Source of the DNA: Algorimicrobium sp002414705
Lineage (GTDB): Bacteria > Bacteroidota > Bacteroidia > Flavobacteriales > Flavobacteriaceae
NCBI GenBank assembly: GCA_963972425.1
Contig: CAXAUF010000004.1
Span: 1-64,000 of the forward strand
DNA: 64,000 bases
Direction: 5' to 3'
Shown here: positions 26,290 through 35,844 of the stretch, one piece after another
Layout: each line of letters starts with the position of its first letter
Numbering within the stretch: position 1 is the first letter of the stretch
Translations under genes and position numbers: made by a program
Notes under the pieces: generated by a model
Seen by the model: only the letters and a program-made list of their open reading frames with translations
What the model was told of the DNA's origin: nothing
Databases searched by the model: none

Positions 26290-27674
26290 AAGGACTCTTG
26301 ATGTTGTTTCTGCCATTGAGACAAGGTTAGCAACATACTCAAAGTATGTGCATAATTAATGGAATCCGTTTTTAAAAAATGCATATACATATCTTGAACA
26401 ATTGGTTTAGGTACAAACCTATTAAAGTCGGAATTAAAAATATGTTTTTTAAGGGCCTGTTCATTTGCAGGGCCTATAAACTGCAATTCCCAATTCCTTT
26501 GTATATAAGGCTTTCCCATAAAAGCTCGTCCTTCGCGCTGTAATTTATTCCAAACACGATAGGGCAAATTATAGGGTGATTTATTATATAAAAAGGTATT
26601 TAAACTAAAAGGCTTATGGTCTTGCCAGATAATATTAGCTAATGTAGGGTCCTGTCTCAAATGTGCAATTTGCAGGCGTCTATCGGCCAAGTAGGATTCT
26701 GGAACAGTACAAATAAATTCGCACATCCGGTTATCATAATAAGGCAAAGTAATGGGATGTGCGGCTGCAAATACAGATAAATTAGTGGTGGTCCAACGGT
26801 GTGCCCACTGACTCGTTTTATAGGCACGCACTTTAGCACTCACGTTATCTATATGTATTTCAGATAAATCGGCTTCAATGCGTCCAATTAAATAGTCCTT
26901 AAAATTACCCGGTAAATCCCAAGCTTGCCATAATTGTTGGGCTAGCTCCAAACCTTTAGGCTTCACCATTTTCTTAAATAGCAAGGGTAAAATATCAGCT
27001 TCAGTCGTTTTCTCTGGTGCTCCGCTATCAAATAACACATCACCCCAATGTCCTAATGAAAAAACACCACTCATAGCCTTTAATTGCTCTAAAACAGCCA
27101 TTTGCCTAGGGTGGGTAAACTCGGAATAGCAACCATTTATAGTAGCTAATTCATCAATACAATCCCATAAATAACCCGGCTGAATACTATAGGGGCTAAA
27201 TTCAAATCCGCAAGCTTTTGCTATTTGCTTACTAATTTTATGTTCTGCAAATCCGCCTTTGAAACTATAACTATAGGCATGTACAGGATTCCGTAAACCC
27301 TTTAAAATAAGGGCCTGACTTCTACTATCCAAACCACCAGATAGCGGCAAAATTACAGGTTGGTCACCTACTTGTTCTTTGGTTACAGTAGTTAATAACT
27401 GAATGTATTCATCCAAAGTATCTTCAAATGAAATCTCTCGAGGTGTGTAATGCCAATTAAAATTTGGATTACTATCTAACAAATAGCCTTTTGCGTCTAT
27501 ATCATGATCATGTGCAGGCAACAAGCAAACAATATCTTTCCAATACGTATCGCTTCCCATAAAAAAACCAGTTGCTATAAACACGCATATAGCTTCTAAA
27601 TGAGGCTCATGTGGCTGATCAGACATTTTAGCAAAATGTTGTTTACTAGGAAGTATAGGCGATTTTATAGTCAT
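26286..27674 (-). CDS. Asparagine-synthase-like ATP-dependent ligase lacking the glutaminase site
   Basis: The 462-residue protein has the PP-loop LPLSGGLDSRSQAL (109-122) of the asparagine synthetase C-terminal domain, which adenylates a carboxylate. Only a remnant of the N-terminal glutaminase domain is present. The linker ATGFFMGSDTYWKDIVCLLP (34-53) resembles the end of that domain, but there is no N-terminal catalytic Cys, so ammonia or an amino compound must come from elsewhere. Relatives in exopolysaccharide clusters are thought to amidate sugar acids. It has its own promoter-like sequence (27747-27777) and is coupled by four bases to the GT2 gene downstream. Confidence 0.83.
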   Translation of the reverse strand: MTIKSPILPSKQHFAKMSDQPHEPHLEAICVFIATGFFMGSDTYWKDIVCLLPAHDHDIDAKGYLLDSNPNFNWHYTPREISFEDTLDEYIQLLTTVTKEQVGDQPVILPLSGGLDSRSQALILKGLRNPVHAYSYSFKGGFAEHKISKQIAKACGFEFSPYSIQPGYLWDCIDELATINGCYSEFTHPRQMAVLEQLKAMSGVFSLGHWGDVLFDSGAPEKTTEADILPLLFKKMVKPKGLELAQQLWQAWDLPGNFKDYLIGRIEADLSEIHIDNVSAKVRAYKTSQWAHRWTTTNLSVFAAAHPITLPYYDNRMCEFICTVPESYLADRRLQIAHLRQDPTLANIIWQDHKPFSLNTFLYNKSPYNLPYRVWNKLQREGRAFMGKPYIQRNWELQFIGPANEQALKKHIFNSDFNRFVPKPIVQDMYMHFLKTDSINYAHTLSMLLTLSQWQKQHQESL

Positions 27675-27746
27675 AGTATTAACGGAGAACTAATATAATT
27701 AAAAGTGGGTGTCATTCAGAAATTAAAAAAGATCATTAAAAAGCAG

Positions 27747-27777
27747 TAAATATAAATGGTTAGTGATGTTAAACAAT
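27747..27777 (-). promoter_or_regulatory. Putative promoter of the asparagine-synthase-like operon
   Basis: On the minus strand ATTG is followed by 19 bases and TATATTTA. The gap 27675-27881 holds nothing else of note, and this would drive the genes from 27674 down to 20227. Confidence 0.5.
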
Positions 27778-27881
27778 AACCTTTTTCTAAATTAATACTA
27801 TACATTTTATCACAACAAAAAAACGTTATGAAAGAATTTTTGGAAGTTTTACAACTAATTTTGAATGTGCTTTATTTATAG

Positions 27882-28598
27882 TCATTTTAAATTACTGATT
27901 TTTGTAAATAAGTTTTTATTAAATTTTGAAATTATTATTCTCCAGAAGATAAGTCTAATTTTAAAGAAAAATGTTAATTGATATTTATAGATATAAACAT
28001 CATCACATGCTAATTTTGCAATATGTTTATATTCATTTTGTTTTAAAATCTCGCTAATTCGTGGATCGTTGTAGTTGTTCTCAATTACAAAACATTTAAT
28101 ATTTGAATTTTTAAAATCAATAGACTTTATAATATCAAGCTCGTTTCCTTCTGTATCTATTGAGATAAAATCGATAGGTATGTTATTAAAGTCTTCAATA
28201 GCATCAAACCTTTTCATCTCTACTGAAATTGTTTGAAGATTGCCACCATGAATAGAAGTTTCTTTTTCAATCCTTTTTAAATGGTTTGGGGCATATCTAT
28301 CGGTAACTCCGCTTAACATTTCTGCATAGCCCTCAATTTTTGTGAAACTCACAATTTTATTGCCACTACCTATACAAATGTTTAGATTTTTAGATCTTCT
28401 ATTTTGTTCTAACCTTTCAAATACAGTCGGATTAGGCTCAACACATACCCCTAACCAATTTCTACTTTTTTCAAAAAATAAGGAATTGCTTATAGCCAGA
28501 CCATCATGTGCACCAATGTCAACAAAAAAACCATTTCTCTTACCGTTAAATACAATTTTATCTAAAAATTTATCCTGCCTATATTGCGAATAGTACAT
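27882..28598 (-). CDS. FkbM-family methyltransferase
   Basis: The 238-residue protein starts with YSQYRQDKFLD and the SAM motif GFFVDIGAHDG (23-33). The FkbM features GVCVEPNPTVFERL, SVEMKRFDAI and IDFISIDTEGNELDIIKSI follow, all diagnostic of the family. FkbM proteins O-methylate sugars or polyketides, and in glycan clusters they usually make methyl-sugars. The C-terminus is basic and rich in Ile, Phe and Lys. This gene and the next are visibly more AT-rich in codon choice than the GT4 genes around them, which hints at separate acquisition. It follows the GT10 gene by 15 bases. Confidence 0.9.
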   Translation of the reverse strand: MYYSQYRQDKFLDKIVFNGKRNGFFVDIGAHDGLAISNSLFFEKSRNWLGVCVEPNPTVFERLEQNRRSKNLNICIGSGNKIVSFTKIEGYAEMLSGVTDRYAPNHLKRIEKETSIHGGNLQTISVEMKRFDAIEDFNNIPIDFISIDTEGNELDIIKSIDFKNSNIKCFVIENNYNDPRISEILKQNEYKHIAKLACDDVYIYKYQLTFFFKIRLIFWRIIISKFNKNLFTKISNLK

Positions 28599-28613
28599 AA
28601 GTTTTACTAAATA

Positions 28614-29615
28614 TTATTTCTCAACAACTATATTTAATCTACTTTTCAGCTCCTCCAAATATTTCCAAATAGTTTCGGCTGCATGATCCTTAAAAGGAGG
28701 AATGTTCAAAAAATCTTGGTAAGCGCTTTCAGAATCAATAAGTTCTTTAACTTTTTTTAAAAATTCTTCTTTATTATTCCTATCATAAAATAATACCGCA
28801 TCAGGGTTAATGATCTCAGGTTCAGGTAGGTTATCACTGCCCCAATATACAGGAATACATCCAGAAATTATGGAGTGAAAAAGTTTTTCTGTAACATACC
28901 CGCTGCTATTGCTATTTTCAGGACAAATGTTAAACTTATAGTTTTTCAAAAAAACTAGTTTATTATCATTATAAACCTCCTTCAACTCATTAGTGTTATT
29001 CATAAACTTTCCAGCACAACAAACATTTTCTATTGTATTCATGTCTTGAATTATTTCTGAACGCACCTCATTTCTGTCATGTCTTGATATATGCACAGCA
29101 AATCTTACGCGGTTTGTATTTTTACGTGTTTCTGGTGAGTTATATTTCGAAATGAGTTTTTTTAAGCTTCTTAAAGTAGATTCTGCAGGTACAAAATAAG
29201 TAATCCACAGCGGAAAACGCATATATTTAACAGGCATATTTTCCTGACAGTTAAAACCTAAAGCCAAATCAACCTTGTCACCGTAGTGATCTTCATATTT
29301 AATATAGTTAGAATAAACAGCTGTCTTGGGATTTAAGTTTTCTCCAGTAAAAAAAATTTTAAAACCACCTCTAATAAACCATATAAGGTTTTTGTCTCCA
29401 AAAACGGAAATAAAATTGAGAACCATTTTTTTACTATCCAGATTGTTATATGTTATAAACCTATAAAACCAAAAATCTTCAATATTTTTTGTCTTCCAAA
29501 AATTGTAAAACTTAATCGTAGGACTTGCATATTTTCTTTTTTGGGTCTTATATTTTTTATAAAGTGTTCTATAATAATAAATACGAAGTTTTACTTTTTT
29601 GAAATAATGAATCAT
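28614..29615 (-). CDS. GT10-family glycosyltransferase (alpha-1,3-fucosyltransferase-like)
   Basis: The 333-residue protein has the GT10 donor-site motif, here NICPENSNSSGYVTEKLFHS followed by GCIPVYWGSDNLPE. The upstream KIFFTGENLNP and the ALGFNCQ region are also seen in bacterial fucosyltransferases. The expected reaction is transfer of fucose (or a related deoxy sugar) from GDP-fucose in alpha-1,3 or alpha-1,4 linkage. No GDP-fucose synthesis genes lie in the window, so the donor must be made elsewhere if it is fucose. The N-terminus is strongly basic. It pairs with the FkbM gene. Confidence 0.88.
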   Translation of the reverse strand: MIHYFKKVKLRIYYYRTLYKKYKTQKRKYASPTIKFYNFWKTKNIEDFWFYRFITYNNLDSKKMVLNFISVFGDKNLIWFIRGGFKIFFTGENLNPKTAVYSNYIKYEDHYGDKVDLALGFNCQENMPVKYMRFPLWITYFVPAESTLRSLKKLISKYNSPETRKNTNRVRFAVHISRHDRNEVRSEIIQDMNTIENVCCAGKFMNNTNELKEVYNDNKLVFLKNYKFNICPENSNSSGYVTEKLFHSIISGCIPVYWGSDNLPEPEIINPDAVLFYDRNNKEEFLKKVKELIDSESAYQDFLNIPPFKDHAAETIWKYLEELKSRLNIVVEK

Positions 29616-29902
29616 TTGATAATGTTTTAAACGAGAATTATGGGTATACTTATTACTGTAATCTTCTATAAATTAATAAAGAAACTAAAAGTTATAAAAA
29701 AATTGAGTCTTATATATAAAATAATAATAAGTTCCATTTATTTTTCAATTACAAAACACCACATATACTTATACCTTAGTTACCAGATTCAATGGATAAT
29801 TAATAATTAATCTTTTTAAATTAAGTTTGATAGGGTTGATAAATTAACGCAAAACCATCCCTTAAATAGATCATTTTACAAATGCAATAAATTTCACACA
29901 AT

Positions 29903-30862
29903 CTATATTATTTTATCTAAAACTCTTAATATAAACTTTTTATTCCCACTAACGCCAACAAAGTCAAGTACTCTCAAAACTCCGACTATAAACGAAATCT
30001 TTATTGATTGCTTTCTTGAAAATCGATTAGGATAAACCTTCATAAATGCTTTTAAATCTGAAAGACGTTGTAAATAAAGGTGTTTATCTAAATACCGCAG
30101 TTCCACAATTTTCTTTAATATCAGGTTATGATATTTGGAATAAAGTTCTTTAGGCACCAGATTCATGCATTCCATATGTGTTTTAAGAGCTGCATCCTTT
30201 TTCGAGGAAATAGCAAGTGATGAGTAAATACTTTTAGACTGATACCGGTAGGCTCCTGCAACTATATCTATAAATTTTATTTTACCAAATTTGGATTGAT
30301 ACAACAACATATAAGTATCTTCCTCAGGAACTGTTCTACTTATAAAACTAAAATCTCGATTGCGAAAAACTCTTGCAGAAACTGGTGCCCATGCGGGCAA
30401 ATGTTGCATTTCATAAATAGTTCTTCGACCGTCATGTATAAGCTTTGATTTAATAACTTTACCATTCTCCTCAATCGTGCTTACATTAGTAAAGCAAACC
30501 TCATAATCAGGATTTGCTTCTAGAAAGTCAACTTGTATTTGCGATTTTTCAGGGTCACTCCAATAATCATCACCATCACATAGTGCAATATAGTCACCTT
30601 GAGCCTTATTTAAAGTATATAAAAGGCTCCCTGTAACCCCCAAGTTTTTAGGCTGCTTTTTGATATGAACATTAATAAATTTTACACTACCAGTTATAGC
30701 TCCTTCAACAATTTCAAAGGAGTTGTCTTGAGAACAATCATCGGAGTAAATAAGTTCCAAATCAAAATCAACCTGCTGTTTAAATATACCTTCCAAAGCC
30801 TCCAAAATGAATGTCTGATTATTATAGGTTCTTAAAATGATACTAAGCAATGGCTTTTTCAT
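29903..30862 (-). CDS. Glycosyltransferase family 2
   Basis: The 319-residue GT-A enzyme has PLLSIILRTYNNQTFI at the N-terminus, LELIYSDDCSQDNS (35-48) and the metal-binding DGDDYWSDPEKSQ (96-108), a form typical of family 2 transferases in Bacteroidetes capsule clusters. The C-terminal 100 residues are basic and helical. A 287-base AT-rich gap separates it from the GT10 gene downstream, and no terminator or promoter could be supported there. Sugar unknown. Confidence 0.88.
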   Translation of the reverse strand: MKKPLLSIILRTYNNQTFILEALEGIFKQQVDFDLELIYSDDCSQDNSFEIVEGAITGSVKFINVHIKKQPKNLGVTGSLLYTLNKAQGDYIALCDGDDYWSDPEKSQIQVDFLEANPDYEVCFTNVSTIEENGKVIKSKLIHDGRRTIYEMQHLPAWAPVSARVFRNRDFSFISRTVPEEDTYMLLYQSKFGKIKFIDIVAGAYRYQSKSIYSSLAISSKKDAALKTHMECMNLVPKELYSKYHNLILKKIVELRYLDKHLYLQRLSDLKAFMKVYPNRFSRKQSIKISFIVGVLRVLDFVGVSGNKKFILRVLDKII

Positions 30863-30891
30863 AACATTATTTTATTTTAACAAACTAAAAT

Positions 30892-32073
30892 CTATACATC
30901 ATAAAACATCTTCATTCTCTTTAAAAAAGCTTGACGCCCACTTTGTACTATAACGTGCTGCCTTAATTTATTAGCATCAAAATTAAGTGTTCCATCATAA
31001 AGTCCTTTAAGATTCAACGCTATACCTGCTTCATCGCCAATATCAACCAGAACACCCAATCCATGAGCTAAAGTATCTTCTGGACCACCACTACGTGTAG
31101 AAATTACAGGAACACCACATAACATAGCTTCTCGTAAAGCAACACCATACGGTTCGTCTATACTAGTCGATACAAACACAGACGATTTTTTATGCAATGC
31201 CTTGACGGCATCCCTATCCAACCATGCATGAAATTTCAAAATACCATCTAAAACCTCATATTTGGAAATAACGTCGATGTCAACACCCTTCATGGTTAAT
31301 AATTCTTGTATACTGGAAACACCAACCACATGAACCTCTATAGGTCTGTTACAACTATAGAGTTCAACAAATCTTAAAATAGACTCAAAAAAAGTAATAG
31401 GATCCTTAACATACGAAGCCCTTAAAATAGTAGTAATTATAAAAACATCATCTGGTTTTGAAAGGTTTTCAAACTTAAACATTTCTTCATCCATAAAATT
31501 CCAAACAACCTCAACAGTTCTTTCCGTATCAACAACAGACAAACAGGCTTTATGAAAATAACTCACACCAGCAATCTTTTTGGCCGACTGGAATATGTGC
31601 TTTATCCGCTCTTGTTGGCACCCACTATAATTTTCCATCCTAAATGGAGAATGTTCCACAACAACCATTGGAATTTTATGAACTTCCGAAATTAGATAAG
31701 AAGACAAACCATACTTATACATCCCCTGTAAGTGCATAATATCGGGAAACCAATTAAGCTTTTTAAAAGCTTTTAAATAGGCCCTATCTAGTTGCTTTAA
31801 TTTCCTGTCGTCACTCCAGTTTTTTTGGATAATAACGGGAAATGAAAAGGCGTCAGGATCCTGTTCTAAAAACGTAGTAGTTAATTCACCAGACTGCCCT
31901 TTAATCAAGCGTTTTATACGTTGAAAATAATAATTTTTAGTGTGTAATCCCTCCACCATTAATATCTTAACATCAAAACCATTGGCATTCAAAAAACGAG
32001 CTTGCTCAATAAAAAAAGACCCCAAATTACTGGTGTTATTTGGGTACCATGATGGTAAAACTAAAATCTTCAT
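30892..32073 (-). CDS. Glycosyltransferase family 4
   Basis: The 393-residue GT-B enzyme starts with KILVLPSWYPNNTSNLGSFF, a variant of the N-terminal loop. It continues with VVEHSPFRMENYSG, ITTILRASYVKDPITFFESI and STSIDEPYGVALREAMLCG with the E-x7-E motif. It is tied to its upstream neighbour by an ATGA overlap (32070-32073), so the two are made together. It acts in the cytosol on the lipid-linked glycan; the donor is unknown. Confidence 0.9.
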   Translation of the reverse strand: MKILVLPSWYPNNTSNLGSFFIEQARFLNANGFDVKILMVEGLHTKNYYFQRIKRLIKGQSGELTTTFLEQDPDAFSFPVIIQKNWSDDRKLKQLDRAYLKAFKKLNWFPDIMHLQGMYKYGLSSYLISEVHKIPMVVVEHSPFRMENYSGCQQERIKHIFQSAKKIAGVSYFHKACLSVVDTERTVEVVWNFMDEEMFKFENLSKPDDVFIITTILRASYVKDPITFFESILRFVELYSCNRPIEVHVVGVSSIQELLTMKGVDIDVISKYEVLDGILKFHAWLDRDAVKALHKKSSVFVSTSIDEPYGVALREAMLCGVPVISTRSGGPEDTLAHGLGVLVDIGDEAGIALNLKGLYDGTLNFDANKLRQHVIVQSGRQAFLKRMKMFYDV

Positions 32074-33062
32074 GATATGTTTTTTAATGACGGATGAAAC
32101 TTTAACCTAGCATGAAACCGGTAAACAGGATAATTAATTAAAAGAGCTGTATGTCCTAGCAGCCAGAGCAAACCTGATAATTGCATGCTTACCAAACGCA
32201 TATCCCTAACCAATTCATTAAGTATCCATTTGCTGTTGCTCCTATCATCATGTTTAATGCCTTCAAAAAAGTAAGTCAATAAATTATGATAGAGTAACGA
32301 AACTAATTTTTGGTCTCCTAATGCAATACATTTTTTTAAGTTATCCGCATATATTATAGATCGGCTTTCTTTAAAACGCTTGTTATAAAATTGGTCTTTA
32401 GTTGTTTTGTTTAAAGGATGTTGTCGGTAAAGAAACAATCCTTTTTCAAATATAACATACGTTTCCGCTTGAATATTATAAAACAATCTTAAAAATAGTT
32501 CAGACTCTTGTGCTCGCGTTAAATCGTTTCTAAATAAGTCTTCTTGCGCTTCCAAATATGTTTTTCTAAAGATAATAGACTCAATTAATATTTTGGAAGT
32601 ATAAGTCACATAATCCTTATATAAGTAACTTCTTAAAGCAATAGGCATAAACACCCTATTATTAAGCTGTATATCCACCATATAACCCGTACAAATAACC
32701 ATATTAATCTGGCCTGAAAACAAAGCTATCCTATCACTTATATACGCATCCAGCATAATATCATCATCATCAAAAAACTGCACAAAATCACCATTACAAA
32801 TCTGAAACCCAAAATTTCGGGCATCATTACCACCTGCTAAAAAGGTCTCGGGTCGTTTATGATACTGAATCCGTTTATCGTTTTGTTGATATTGCTTTAC
32901 TAGAGCTTTAGTGCCATCCGTACTGCCATCGTCCACGACTATACACTCCCAATTCGTGTAAGTTTGCGACACAATAGAGTTTAACGTTTCACCAAGCATG
33001 GTTGCCCGATTAAACGTGGGTATAATTATGGAAACTAAAGTCTGTTTAGGCATGACGGTCAT
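32070..33062 (-). CDS. Glycosyltransferase family 2
   Basis: The 330-residue GT-A enzyme has LVSIIIPTFNRATMLGETL (9-27), IVVDDGSTDGT (41-51) and the acidic metal site QFFDDDDIML (95-104). Two possible ATG codons lie three residues apart (33062 and 33053) and cannot be separated. A hydrophobic segment near the C-terminus (LSGLLWLLGHTALLINYPV) may attach it to the membrane. It is coupled to the downstream GT4 gene by an ATGA overlap. Donor unknown. Confidence 0.9.
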   Translation of the reverse strand: MTVMPKQTLVSIIIPTFNRATMLGETLNSIVSQTYTNWECIVVDDGSTDGTKALVKQYQQNDKRIQYHKRPETFLAGGNDARNFGFQICNGDFVQFFDDDDIMLDAYISDRIALFSGQINMVICTGYMVDIQLNNRVFMPIALRSYLYKDYVTYTSKILIESIIFRKTYLEAQEDLFRNDLTRAQESELFLRLFYNIQAETYVIFEKGLFLYRQHPLNKTTKDQFYNKRFKESRSIIYADNLKKCIALGDQKLVSLLYHNLLTYFFEGIKHDDRSNSKWILNELVRDMRLVSMQLSGLLWLLGHTALLINYPVYRFHARLKFHPSLKNIS

Positions 33063-33145
33063 TTACGAGACTAATATACAAAGTCAGATGAAAATTAACA
33101 CAAAAAAATACTAAAAGCACAATCAAATTACGGATTCAGTTACCG

Positions 33146-34063
33146 CTACAAATAGTGCAAACCTGGCTTAATATTTAAAATTCGGCTTTTTTCTATCTCA
33201 GGTTTTAAGTCTGACAATAGAGTAAGTTCCTTTTTTACAGAAGCTGCTCTATCAAATTTCAACTGCAATTTCAATTTAACAATTGACTTCTTAAGCTTTT
33301 TTATTTTTAAATCTATAGGGTTATCAATATTAATATTACCAAAAACAACCTGATACTTCCTTCTAGCATGTTTAAAATAGTCTGGACTAAACATTGGAGC
33401 CTTATTCTGTTTACGATCTTCCCGATCATGAACAACATACGTATCTGGCAATACACCTATTTTAAAACCATGATAACTAATACGCTGACAATAATTATCA
33501 TCCTCGCCATAATGAAAAAACAGCGGATCAAAACCACCTACCGTTTCTAAACATGCTTTAGATACTAACCAAGCTGCGGCATTTACAAAAGGCACATCAT
33601 AAACCAAAGCTAACGGATTACCCAAAACAAAATCAGAATAAAACATTCCCGTTTCTTCACGAAGCATATAATGTAAAAAATTAGAATCTAGCTTGTTCCG
33701 ATCTGCCGTTATATGAATAGGGCTTAATATACCATATTGCGGATTTTGTTTTTGAAACACGCACAATTTAACTAAAACATTATCCATCAAATACGCATCT
33801 TGATTAAGTAGTAACACATGTTCAGCGCCCAAATCTAAAGCATACCTAATACCTTTATTGTTGGCTTGTCCAAAACCCAGATTATCAGTTTGCTTTAATA
33901 CAGTAACATCTGGATAATGCGCTACAATAAAACTAACCGTATCATCTTTTGAGGCATTATCCACAACTATAACATTAAATTTATCAAAATCAAGATTCCT
34001 CAAGCAATTATCGATCCATTTCAATCCATTATATGTAACTATTATAATAGCAGTTTTTAACAT
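33146..34063 (-). CDS. Glycosyltransferase family 2 (rhamnosyltransferase-like)
   Basis: The 305-residue protein has AIIIVTYNGLKWI, VIVVDNASKDDT (31-42) and NLGFGQANNKGIRYA. NQDAYL (87-92) replaces the usual DxD, and GGFDPLFFHYGEDDNYCQRI follows later. This combination is seen in the WbbL/RfbN-like branch, whose members transfer rhamnose, though the donor here is an inference. The last 70 residues are a Lys-rich helix. It overlaps the upstream fusion gene by seven bases. Confidence 0.9.
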   Translation of the reverse strand: MLKTAIIIVTYNGLKWIDNCLRNLDFDKFNVIVVDNASKDDTVSFIVAHYPDVTVLKQTDNLGFGQANNKGIRYALDLGAEHVLLLNQDAYLMDNVLVKLCVFQKQNPQYGILSPIHITADRNKLDSNFLHYMLREETGMFYSDFVLGNPLALVYDVPFVNAAAWLVSKACLETVGGFDPLFFHYGEDDNYCQRISYHGFKIGVLPDTYVVHDREDRKQNKAPMFSPDYFKHARRKYQVVFGNINIDNPIDLKIKKLKKSIVKLKLQLKFDRAASVKKELTLLSDLKPEIEKSRILNIKPGLHYL

Positions 34064-35844
34064 GCTTTTATTTTAAAGGTTAAATACCTGATGACTTTTT
34101 TTATAATTTTAAAAATTTTTATTTTAATTTTTTTTATTAGCACCTTAAATTTAGTTGATAACTTTCTATCAATTTTAAGCTGTTTTAATATTAAATAATA
34201 GTTTATATATTTTATTAAATTTTTTCTGACATCTAGCTCTTTTTTTGAGAAATCCCTCAAGAAATCACCGTCTTCAGAATTATATTTAGCAACTTCTTTT
34301 TTTAAGTCATTTAGTGCTAATTGATTCTTGCTATATCTTCCAGAACAATTATTGAGCAGACTAAACCCTAATATATTTTTAACATAACCATCAGAATAAC
34401 TTGGAAAATACCTTCTATCATCATACACTATAACTGGCCTACCGCATGACATAGATTCATAAGCAGATCTACCTAAACCAAAGACAATATCGGCTTGGTT
34501 TATTAAATCTTCTATATTCCATACTGGGTTTTTATATTTATAAGCTTGAATATATTTTAAGCCTAAATCATTTGCCAAAGTCTTAATTGTATTATTAGCA
34601 TTCTCAGAATGACATAAACTTAATACCACTTTTGGTTTTTTATTTATTTTAACTTTAGGATAAAAACGAGTGAGATTTATTGAGTTATAAATTAACTTAC
34701 TAGCGAAACTTTTGTTTGCCAAATGATTTTGAATCTCTTGAGAAATCACCACATAACCATCAGCATTTTTACTTGGTTGCTCTAATTTTGGAAAAATCCC
34801 ATGACAAGTTTGAATAATAACACCTTTCTTATATAGTTTATCTACAACTATATTGTGATTTGCTAAAATTAAATCATATTTTTTTAAGGACATAAAGTTT
34901 ACACATAACTCCTTCTCTATTCTTTTTGAAATATCTCCTTTATTAAAAGTGAAATATTCTACATTAAAATTTGAATATTTTTTGAGCTCCTCAATCAAAG
35001 CAAATGTAAAAGTTTCTGACCCTCCAATAGTGTTTAAACTACTATTAGCCACAAGAATATTAAGATTTAAGGTTGATAATCTCTCTAAATCATTTGTGAG
35101 TTCTAATCCAAATTCAATTTTATCTTCCCATTTAATTAAATCATTGAAGAAATCAGATTTTGAGTGAACAGCTTTTCCTAATCGTTTCTGCCATTTTTCG
35201 CTTATATCTATATTTCCTGGTTGATTTTCGGTTAAATGATTTATATAATATTTACATTTTTTATCCCAATCTTCAATAGTTGTAGCTTTACCATAATGCT
35301 TTACATATCCCCCAAAATCTATGTTATAAAATCCTTTTGGCACCCTAGAATGAAAATTCAAATCTAAACTAGCTCTAAACATCATGGGAATTTCCCTAAA
35401 TTCAGGACCAATATATTCCCTTTCTTTATAATATTTCTCTACATCGTGAGCTGTAATATAATAATCATAAAGTCTAAAATAATAAGAATCTATACCTTCA
35501 TTTTTCAAGTCTAAACCTTCTTTAAACTCAACAAATTCATCTGCATCAAAAACATAAACCCACTCTGGATAGTATGTTTTAGCCCTGTTAAACAACAACT
35601 GTCTATGACTGCCTTCAGCTTTACTTCTTTGTTGTCTATCAGATTCCCAATAATTATTCTCTATTACTTCTAAAACTAGAGGGTGGTTTTTTAAAATATT
35701 GAGCGTATTATCTGTAGAGGCATCATCATAAACTATAACACCATCTAAATAGCTGGTTAAATGATCTAAAACATCTTTTATTAAATACCCTTGGTTTCTA
35801 ACACGTGAAACCCCTATTATTGTTTTTTTATAAATACCAATCAT
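34057..35844 (-). CDS. Two-domain glycosyltransferase: GT2 fused to a GT-B-like domain
   Basis: This 595-residue protein joins two different folds. Residues 1-250 form a GT-A domain (VSRVRNQGYLIKDVLDHL, IVYDDASTDNT, and YVFDADEFVEF with the metal site at 100-102). Residues from about 260 form a GT4-like GT-B domain with the loop SSLNTIGGSETFTFALIEEL, IYNSINLTRFYPK, and FGLGRSAYESMSCGRPVIVY with a Glu in the donor site. The C-terminal 40 residues are extremely rich in Lys and Ile and may bind the membrane. One polypeptide probably adds two sugars in sequence. It overlaps the Wzt gene by 17 bases and is AT-rich relative to it. Confidence 0.85.
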   Translation of the reverse strand: MIGIYKKTIIGVSRVRNQGYLIKDVLDHLTSYLDGVIVYDDASTDNTLNILKNHPLVLEVIENNYWESDRQQRSKAEGSHRQLLFNRAKTYYPEWVYVFDADEFVEFKEGLDLKNEGIDSYYFRLYDYYITAHDVEKYYKEREYIGPEFREIPMMFRASLDLNFHSRVPKGFYNIDFGGYVKHYGKATTIEDWDKKCKYYINHLTENQPGNIDISEKWQKRLGKAVHSKSDFFNDLIKWEDKIEFGLELTNDLERLSTLNLNILVANSSLNTIGGSETFTFALIEELKKYSNFNVEYFTFNKGDISKRIEKELCVNFMSLKKYDLILANHNIVVDKLYKKGVIIQTCHGIFPKLEQPSKNADGYVVISQEIQNHLANKSFASKLIYNSINLTRFYPKVKINKKPKVVLSLCHSENANNTIKTLANDLGLKYIQAYKYKNPVWNIEDLINQADIVFGLGRSAYESMSCGRPVIVYDDRRYFPSYSDGYVKNILGFSLLNNCSGRYSKNQLALNDLKKEVAKYNSEDGDFLRDFSKKELDVRKNLIKYINYYLILKQLKIDRKLSTKFKVLIKKIKIKIFKIIKKVIRYLTFKIKAC

